In this document: piece by piece, positions 1-4,388 of the stretch
Layout of the letters: every line of letters starts with the position of its first letter
Position numbering within the stretch: the stretch's first letter is position 1
NCBI GenBank assembly: GCA_903889605.1
Contig: CAISYK010001072.1
Location: forward strand, 1 to 5,702
Source of the DNA: an uncultured Bacteroidota bacterium
GTDB lineage: Bacteria > Bacteroidota > Bacteroidia > 2-12-FULL-35-15
Reading direction: 5' to 3'
Length of the DNA: 5,702 nucleotides
The notes under the pieces: model-generated
The model's input: only the letters and a program-made list of their open reading frames with translations
The model's database searches: none
What the model was told of the DNA's origin: nothing
Program-made: the position numbers and the translations under genes

Positions 1-21
1 AACAAAAAAATAAATCAAAAT

Positions 22-261
22 ATGAAAAAGAACATTAAAGTATTAGGCCCAGGATGTGCAAAGTGCAAAACCACTTACAACAATGTATTAGAAGCTGTAA
101 AACAATTGGGCATCGAAGCAGATGTAACTAAAATTGAAGACATCGAAGAAATGATGAAATACAATGTACTTACAACACCTGTATTGATGATTGATGAAGT
201 AATCAAAGTAAAAGGCAGAGTTGCAGACATCAGTGAAATAAAAACATTATTAACAGATTAA
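22..261 (+). CDS. Small thioredoxin-like (Thioredoxin_3 / MTH895-ArsE type) redox protein
   Basis: Complete 79-residue cytoplasmic protein with no signal peptide. The first beta strand leads into GPGCAKC, a thioredoxin-type CxxC at C12 and C15. A TTPV motif places the usual cis-proline at P53, before a strand and a short C-terminal helix. That is a minimal thioredoxin fold, and the length matches the small 'redox-active disulfide protein 2' family, which includes archaeal MTH895 and the ArsE protein of aromatic-arsenical clusters. Likely role: reduce or relay thiols for the downstream rhodaneses and permeases; this is inferred from family and position. The gene starts 21 bases into the window, so its promoter and any upstream operon gene are not visible. 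The next gene begins 11 bases after its TAA, which suggests co-transcription. The fold is clear; the partner and substrate are not. Confidence 0.9.
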   Translation: MKKNIKVLGPGCAKCKTTYNNVLEAVKQLGIEADVTKIEDIEEMMKYNVLTTPVLMIDEVIKVKGRVADISEIKTLLTD

Positions 262-272
262 AAATTAACTAA

Positions 273-725
273 ATGGAAAACCAAACATTAGTAAAAGAAA
301 TATGCCCAACTACTACTCAAGAATGGGTAAAAAAAGGTGCATTATTAGTTGATGTTCGTGAAAAGGACGAAGTAGCAGAATTAGCCTACGATGTGCCAAA
401 CATCATTAACATTCCGTTGAGTGAATTTGAAGATCACTATTCAGAAATACCAAAAGATAAAGATATTGTAGTTGTATGTGAGGGAGGAGGAAGAAGTTTA
501 AGAGCCGCAGGTTTTTTAGTGAATCATGGCTACAACAAAGACAAAGTAGTGAATATGCATCATGGAATTATTCGTTGGGTACAAAAAGGATTTCCTACAA
601 AAGGGAATGCAGCCTCTATATTAGGGAATACACAAAACACAGGGTGTTGTGGAACTAATACCACACCAAAAGCGCAATCTTGCTGCAATGACAGTCCAAA
701 TTCAGATGGTAGTAAATGTTGCTAA
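273..725 (+). CDS. Cytoplasmic rhodanese-like protein with Cys-Cys-rich C-terminal tail
   Basis: Complete 150-residue single-domain rhodanese without a signal peptide. It shows the DVRE motif (residues 27-30), NIPL (46-49), and the six-residue active-site loop CEGGGR with catalytic C69 and R74. A HHGIIRW segment (96-102) stands in for the usual GGMxxW. Family role: sulfur transfer from thiosulfate, polysulfide or persulfide via a cysteine persulfide. The domain ends near residue 109. An extra tail carries three vicinal cysteine pairs (C125-C126, C137-C138, C149-C150) in a Ser/Asn/Gly-rich context. That arrangement is not part of the rhodanese fold and suggests soft-metal or metalloid binding, or a resolving thiol; this is inference. 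It is paralogous to the rhodanese domain of the lipoprotein at 1753-2646. It sits 11 bases after the thioredoxin-like gene and 30 before the permease gene. Confidence 0.9.
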   Translation: MENQTLVKEICPTTTQEWVKKGALLVDVREKDEVAELAYDVPNIINIPLSEFEDHYSEIPKDKDIVVVCEGGGRSLRAAGFLVNHGYNKDKVVNMHHGIIRWVQKGFPTKGNAASILGNTQNTGCCGTNTTPKAQSCCNDSPNSDGSKCC

Positions 726-755
726 ATAAATCACTAATAATAAAAAAATAAAATC

Positions 756-1730
756 ATGTTTGACTGGTTACAACATTTTGCCGATTGGCTAATCTATTCA
801 GTCTTTGGCATATCTGCACAGAGTCATTTGGGTGAAGCACTCAATTTTTTTGTACTTGATACAATAAAGATTGCGATTTTACTTTTTTTAATTACTATTA
901 TAATGGGAGTAGTTAACTCTTATTTTCCGGTAGAAAGAATTCGCAATTTTTTAAGCCGCAATAAGATGTACGGCTTGGAGTATTTATTTGCATCTGCATT
1001 TGGTGTTATCACGCCTTTTTGTTCCTGTTCTTCTGTCCCATTATTCATAGGCTTTGTGAAAGGAGGAATTCCATTAGGGATCACATTTACTTATCTCATT
1101 ACTGCACCATTAGTTAACGAAGTTGCGATCGCAATTTTTGCGGGAGCATTTGGATTTAAAGTAACTGCCTTATATGTAGGTACTGGAATTGTTTTAGGTA
1201 TTGTAGGTGGATTTGCTTTGGGAAAAATGAGGTTGGAAAAACACCTTACTCCATGGGTGCAAGGCATTATTGCCAACGCAGAAATCGAAGAAGAGTTAAA
1301 GGAAGAAATACTCACATTATCGCAACGATTTCCTGCTATTTTAAAAGAAGCATTCAATATTGTGAAAGGCGTTTCCATTTATATTATTATCGGAATTGGC
1401 ATTGGTGCAGGAATGCACGGTTTTTTACCTACTGGTTTTTTTGAACATTATATTAATAAGGAGCAATGGTATGCCGTACCGCTTGCCGTAATCATGGGTG
1501 TGCCAATGTACAGCAACGCAGCAGGTGTTATTCCGGTTGTTCAGGTGTTGGTGGCTAAAGGCGTTCCGCTTGGCACTGCCATTGCTTTTATGATGGGGGT
1601 AATTGGCTTGTCGTTGCCTGAAGCAATGCTTTTGAAAAAAGTGATGAACTGGAAACTAATAGCGATCTATTTTGGAACGATTGCCTTCTTTATGATTTTA
1701 TCAGGTTACCTATTCAATATTATTCTTTAA
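756..1730 (+). CDS. ArsP/YraQ-family permease (DUF318, COG0701-like)
   Basis: Complete 324-residue polytopic membrane protein with roughly eight hydrophobic segments. The family hallmark TPFCSCSSVP lies at residues 86-95, giving a CxC pair at C89 and C91. It is followed by a conserved TAPLVNE stretch and, in the second half, GVPMYSNAAG, which mirrors the first motif in this two-repeat fold. A charged cytoplasmic stretch rich in Glu and Lys (about residues 155-190) separates the halves. Length fits ArsP-type permeases of about 300-350 residues. Characterised ArsP exports trivalent methyl and aromatic arsenicals, but many relatives have no known substrate, and others are proposed Cu/Zn or sulfur-compound transporters. 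The thiol-rich neighbours fit export of a thiol-reactive species. Substrate is unassigned; family is confident. Confidence 0.88.
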   Translation: MFDWLQHFADWLIYSVFGISAQSHLGEALNFFVLDTIKIAILLFLITIIMGVVNSYFPVERIRNFLSRNKMYGLEYLFASAFGVITPFCSCSSVPLFIGFVKGGIPLGITFTYLITAPLVNEVAIAIFAGAFGFKVTALYVGTGIVLGIVGGFALGKMRLEKHLTPWVQGIIANAEIEEELKEEILTLSQRFPAILKEAFNIVKGVSIYIIIGIGIGAGMHGFLPTGFFEHYINKEQWYAVPLAVIMGVPMYSNAAGVIPVVQVLVAKGVPLGTAIAFMMGVIGLSLPEAMLLKKVMNWKLIAIYFGTIAFFMILSGYLFNIIL

Positions 1731-1752
1731 AAAATCTTAACAAAAAAAAGTT

Positions 1753-2646
1753 ATGAAACAAAGATCAATTATCATTTTGACAGCGATTGCAAGCATCTTC
1801 ATGATGTCTTGCAATTCAAATTCTTCACAAAAGGATTTGAAAACCGAAAAAGAAAATCTATCAGTAACAGAAGCATCTGTTCTTTTAAATGAAAATGCGA
1901 TATTAATTGATGTCCGTGAGCCTGATGAAGTTGCAGAAAAGGCTTATGATGTGAAAGATGTACAAAATATTCCATTGGGAGATATGGAAAAACATTTATC
2001 TGAAATACCCAAAGACAAAAAGGTGATATTGGCTTGTAAAGCAGGAGGCAGAAGTGCTAAGGCTTTTGAAATTTTAAAGAAAAACGGTTTTACCAATATC
2101 GCAAACTTGGATGGAGGAATGAATGCTTGGGATGCAGCAGGACTGCCAACTAAAACAGGTGATACTCCGAAAAAATCTTGTTGTTCCAATCCAAATTCTA
2201 AAGATTGTAATCCTGATGGGACTTGTAAAAAGCCTTCTAGTGAAAATATTAACGACAGCAAATTCTCAAGCAGTAATACCGAAACTAAAACCGCCGCATC
2301 AAACATATCTACTAAAAAACATTTGGAAGTATATTGCTTTCATGGAACAAGACAATGCGAAACCTGCAAAAATATGAAGGCGAACACCAAAGCTACTTTA
2401 GATAAATATTTTTCAGCGCAATTGAAAAACGGAAGCATCGTGTTTTCAATCATTGATGTGGATGATCCAAAGAACGAAAAATTAGCTGAAAAATTTCAAG
2501 CAACAGGAACAGCTTTGATGATAAATAATGTAGTGGATGGGAAAGACAATATTACCGATTGGAGCGATTTTGCTTTTGAAAAAGCAAATGATGAAACTAA
2601 ATTCAATCCTGAATTGAAAGCAAAAATAGAATCCTTTCTAAAATAA
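1753..2646 (+). CDS. Lipoprotein: rhodanese domain + Cys-rich linker + thioredoxin-like domain
   Basis: Complete 297-residue fusion protein. Residues 1-20 form a lipoprotein signal (basic start, hydrophobic core, MMSC with C20 as the acylated cysteine), so it should be anchored in the envelope. A rhodanese domain spans about 37-133, with DVRE (53-56), active-site CKAGGRS (catalytic C95) and GGMNAW (121-126). A linker follows with C143-C144, C152 and C158. After a Ser/Asn/Thr-rich spacer, a thioredoxin-like domain (about 190-297) begins YCFHGTRQCETCKN, with a CxxC at C202 and C205 plus C195. This domain resembles small HGTRxCxTC proteins common in Bacteroidota. A plausible job is sulfur or metalloid transfer outside the inner membrane, passing to the fused CxxC. 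The downstream permease gene starts 5 bases after its stop. The domain calls are well supported; the integrated role is inference. Confidence 0.88.
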   Translation: MKQRSIIILTAIASIFMMSCNSNSSQKDLKTEKENLSVTEASVLLNENAILIDVREPDEVAEKAYDVKDVQNIPLGDMEKHLSEIPKDKKVILACKAGGRSAKAFEILKKNGFTNIANLDGGMNAWDAAGLPTKTGDTPKKSCCSNPNSKDCNPDGTCKKPSSENINDSKFSSSNTETKTAASNISTKKHLEVYCFHGTRQCETCKNMKANTKATLDKYFSAQLKNGSIVFSIIDVDDPKNEKLAEKFQATGTALMINNVVDGKDNITDWSDFAFEKANDETKFNPELKAKIESFLK

Positions 2647-2651
2647 TTCGT

Positions 2652-2936
2652 ATGACCGAAACGCTTTATCAATGGATGAATAGCAGTAATTTTCCAATAG
2701 TATCTGCTTTACTGTTAGGTGTCCTCACAGCAATAAGTCCTTGCCCATTAGCTACAAATATTACAGCGATCGCATTTATTTCAAAAAATAATTCGCAAGG
2801 GAAAAAGAAAGTGTTGCTAAGCGGTTTGCTTTATACATTGGGGTTGGCATTTACTTATACATGCATTGCTCTAATTATTATTTTCGGTGCAAGTAAATTT
2901 CATATCGCAAAATTTTTTCAAGGCAATGGCGAATAA
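2652..2936 (+). CDS. N-terminal fragment of the ArsG/CcdA-like permease
   Basis: A 94-residue product ending at the premature TAA. It contains two predicted membrane helices (about residues 15-40 and 56-80), with SPCPLATN and C31 in the first, and ends in a hydrophilic FFQGNGE stretch. Alone it is about 40 percent of the expected CcdA-like length and lacks the second family cysteine, so it is unlikely to work by itself. It starts 5 bases after the preceding lipoprotein stop, which is consistent with coupled translation. Confidence 0.6.
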   Translation: MTETLYQWMNSSNFPIVSALLLGVLTAISPCPLATNITAIAFISKNNSQGKKKVLLSGLLYTLGLAFTYTCIALIIIFGASKFHIAKFFQGNGE

Positions 2937-2951
2937 TATGTCGGCCCAATT

Positions 2952-3368
2952 ATGCTGCTTGTCGGCTTGGTTATGCTGAATGTTATTAAACTTAATTTTT
3001 TAGGCAAAGGAAACTTTACAGAAAAGTGGAGCGATAAATTCAAAGAGAAAGGCTTGCTTGGTGCATTTTTGTTAGGAGCATTGTTTGCAATGGCTTTTTG
3101 CCCATATAGCGGAGCATTATACTTTGGTGCATTAATCCCCATGAGTATAAAGAACGATGCTGGTTTTATTTATCCCATTTTTTATGCAATTGGTGCAGGA
3201 ACATTGGTGATGTTCTTCACGGGGATTATTGCATTTAGTATTTCACAGTTAGGAAAATATTTTAAAGCCATTCAAAAAACAGAAAAAGTAATGCGTGTTA
3301 TTGCAGGACTATTATTTGTATTAACAGGCTTGTATTATATCCTGATCTATTTAAAAGTGATAGAATAA
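2952..3368 (+). CDS. C-terminal fragment of the ArsG/CcdA-like permease
   Basis: A 138-residue product if translation restarts at the in-frame ATG 15 bases after the stop. It keeps four helices (about residues 1-17, 34-57, 72-97 and 114-134 of this fragment) and the FCPYSGALYF motif with the second family cysteine. The ATG falls at the beginning of helix 3, so only about five residues (YVGPI) would be missing compared with a read-through protein. No obvious ribosome binding site precedes it, which is uninformative in Bacteroidota. Whether it is expressed cannot be told from sequence. Confidence 0.55.
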   Translation: MLLVGLVMLNVIKLNFLGKGNFTEKWSDKFKEKGLLGAFLLGALFAMAFCPYSGALYFGALIPMSIKNDAGFIYPIFYAIGAGTLVMFFTGIIAFSISQLGKYFKAIQKTEKVMRVIAGLLFVLTGLYYILIYLKVIE

Positions 3369-3377
3369 AACAACGAA

Positions 3378-3593
3378 ATGAAAAACGCTGGAATAATTTT
3401 AAAATCAACTATTACCTGTCCAGATTGTGGATTTAAAAAGGAAGAAACCATGCCAACAGATGCTTGTCAGTTTTTCTATGAATGTGAAAGCTGTAAGAAA
3501 ATATTAAAACCAAAAGAAGGAGATTGTTGCGTGTATTGCAGTTATGGAACAGTCCCATGCCCACCAATTCAGGAAAATAAAAAGTGTTGCTAA
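3378..3593 (+). CDS. GDCCVxC-domain Cys-rich small protein (cysteine form)
   Basis: Complete 71-residue protein with eleven cysteines. It has CPDC (14-17), C30, CESC (36-39), the signature GDCCVYC (48-54), C61 in VPCPPIQ, and a terminal C70-C71. The CxxC pairs resemble a small zinc-ribbon. I recall this as the 'GDCCVxC domain-containing (seleno)protein' family, in which some members have selenocysteine in the motif. Here the motif cysteines are plain TGT/TGC codons, so this is a cysteine form. No biochemical function is established to my knowledge. Its position 9 bases after the permease and 12 before the FmdE-like gene ties it to the cluster. Metal or metalloid binding and redox chemistry are plausible inferences. 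Confidence 0.85.
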   Translation: MKNAGIILKSTITCPDCGFKKEETMPTDACQFFYECESCKKILKPKEGDCCVYCSYGTVPCPPIQENKKCC

Positions 3594-3605
3594 TTACTTA
3601 AGAAA

Positions 3606-4262
3606 ATGAAAAACTTGTTTGTTCTAATAGTGTTCCTCTTTTTTACAGGAATTGTATTTGCTCAAAACCCATCCATAAAAGTACTGGATACAGACTTTTC
3701 AAAAGGTCGATTACAAAATATACAAACCATTACTTTAAATGATGCGGTAAAATTACATGGGCATTTATGTGATGGTTTGGTTGTTGGATTTTTAGGATTA
3801 AAGGAAACCCTTTACAAACTATATACTGACAGCATTATTGACCGAACCAACAATAGAATAGTCAGTAAATCATCGCCATGTTTGACCGATATTGCTATTT
3901 TCATGACCGGAGCAAGATACCAATACAACACCTACTACGTTTCGGATAGCATCAATTACCTGTTCATCGTTCAGCGAATAGATAATGAAAAAACCTATGG
4001 GGTGAAGTTGAAATCAGAATTAAAGCCTCCCGCAATTGACAGTTTAGGGAAACTGGCTACTAAAGGAGAATTAAATGCCTGCGGCTTAGATAATCTCAAA
4101 AAGTTGGAGAATCAGTTCTCTGTGTTCATGCTCTCTCAAAGCCCTCAAGATCTATTTATTATTGAAGAAATTAAGAACTACAAATGGTTTCCTCTTCTTA
4201 AAAACTCATTTCTCAAAACAGATGTATTAAATAAAAAATTAAAAAATTGTTTGCCTGAATAA
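3606..4262 (+). CDS. Exported FmdE-like (formylmethanofuran dehydrogenase subunit E family) protein
   Basis: Complete 218-residue protein. A clear Sec signal peptide (residues 1-19, cleavage likely after VFA before QN) sends it to the periplasm. The mature part has the FmdE signature HGHLCDGLV at residues 51-59 (H51, H53 and C55 as likely metal ligands), then SSPCLTDIAIFMTGA (C92 and D95 region), matching the family's second conserved block. C158 lies in ELNACGL. FmdE proteins are named for a methanogen operon, but bacterial secreted relatives have no methanofuran role; a redox or metal-binding function is likely and unproven. The C-terminal zinc finger of archaeal FmdE is not evident. Its gene is the last of the tight run, followed by a possible terminator. 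Confidence 0.85.
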   Translation: MKNLFVLIVFLFFTGIVFAQNPSIKVLDTDFSKGRLQNIQTITLNDAVKLHGHLCDGLVVGFLGLKETLYKLYTDSIIDRTNNRIVSKSSPCLTDIAIFMTGARYQYNTYYVSDSINYLFIVQRIDNEKTYGVKLKSELKPPAIDSLGKLATKGELNACGLDNLKKLENQFSVFMLSQSPQDLFIIEEIKNYKWFPLLKNSFLKTDVLNKKLKNCLPE

Positions 4263-4276
4263 TTTATTTTTCAAAA

Positions 4277-4314
4277 TACAAACTACCATTTATAATTGGT
4301 TTGTAGCTTTTCTT
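4277..4314 (+). terminator. Possible rho-independent terminator after the FmdE-like gene
   Basis: TACAAACTA (4277-4285) pairs with TGGTTTGTA (4297-4305) through nine pairs including one G-T wobble, around an 11-base loop. GCTTTTCTT follows. The stem is AT-rich and therefore weak, and the T-run is interrupted. Its place 15 bases after the stop codon supports the call. It may be partial, letting some transcription reach the SQR-like gene. Confidence 0.45.
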
Positions 4315-4331
4315 ATAAATCTGTTTGGCAT

Positions 4332-4345
4332 GTAACAAATGTTAC
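4332..4345. promoter_or_regulatory. Palindromic operator candidate GTAAC-N4-GTTAC upstream of the SQR-like gene
   Basis: GTAAC (4332-4336) and GTTAC (4341-4345) form a perfect inverted repeat around AAAT, centred about 50 bases before the flavoprotein ATG. Half-sites of this size and spacing are typical of dimeric regulators, and the layout resembles Crp/Fnr-superfamily sites. Such regulators are often linked to SQR genes in Bacteroidota; that is family knowledge. No regulator gene is in the window, and a single site of this size can occur by chance. Confidence 0.4.
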
Positions 4346-4388
4346 GATACATTCTTTTTGATCGATTTAACTTTACAAAAAAAATAAA

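Larger units (their letters stand above)
2652..3368 (+). pseudogene. CcdA/DsbD-like membrane permease (ArsG-like), interrupted by in-frame TAA
   Basis: Read through, this frame gives a 238-residue, six-helix protein of the CcdA/DsbD transmembrane type. It most resembles the Bacteroidota family named for ArsG, an aromatic aminobenzylarsenical efflux permease; that naming is from memory. Each half holds one of the paired family cysteines: SPCP (C31) in helix 1 and FCPYSGALYF (C150) in helix 4. Codon 95 is TAA at 2934-2936, in the loop between helices 2 and 3. The frame continues without shift (YVGPIMLLVGL...), so the lesion is a simple nonsense codon, best explained as AAA (Lys) or GAA (Glu) to TAA. 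Outcomes could be loss of function, a two-chain permease by reinitiation at 2952, or a sequencing error. It sits inside a tight gene run whose neighbours look intact. Confidence 0.8.
4263..4388 (+). other. Intergenic region separating the operon-like run from the SQR-like gene
   Basis: This 126-base gap is the only sizeable non-coding stretch in the window and is AT-rich. It contains a hairpin followed by a T-rich run (4277-4314) and a perfect 5-4-5 inverted repeat (4332-4345). It ends in an A-rich leader (from 4376) directly before the flavoprotein ATG, typical of Bacteroidota. A loose Bacteroidota-type promoter can be drawn (TTGG at 4296-4299 and TCTGTTTG at 4320-4327 against TTTG / TAnnTTTG). 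It deviates from consensus, so no promoter is called. Confidence 0.6.

Noticed and set aside
1091..1378. Minus-strand open frame within the ArsP-like permease
   Set aside because: It lies wholly inside a well-supported membrane protein gene and has no recognisable domain. The same holds for the other overlapping frames at 1253-1444, 1944-2306, 2123-2377, 2918-3142, 4823-5032, 5235-5447 and 5329-5529.
2934..2936. TAA stop reassigned or recoded as a sense codon
   Set aside because: All other complete genes in the window terminate with TAA at sensible C-termini, so reassignment would fuse neighbouring genes. No recoding structure was seen near this codon.
2938..2979. ATG at 2938 overlapping the premature stop (TAATATG) as a reinitiation start
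   Set aside because: It is in a different frame from the permease and reaches TGA after 13 codons. The in-frame ATG at 2952 is the only useful restart.
3519..3539. Selenocysteine in the GDCCVxC motif
   Set aside because: All motif cysteines are TGT or TGC and there is no in-frame TGA, so this member needs no SECIS element.
4296..4327. Bacteroidota-type promoter (TTTG / TAnnTTTG) for the SQR-like gene
   Set aside because: The best match has mismatches in both boxes and overlaps the putative terminator. It is too weak to annotate without transcript data.
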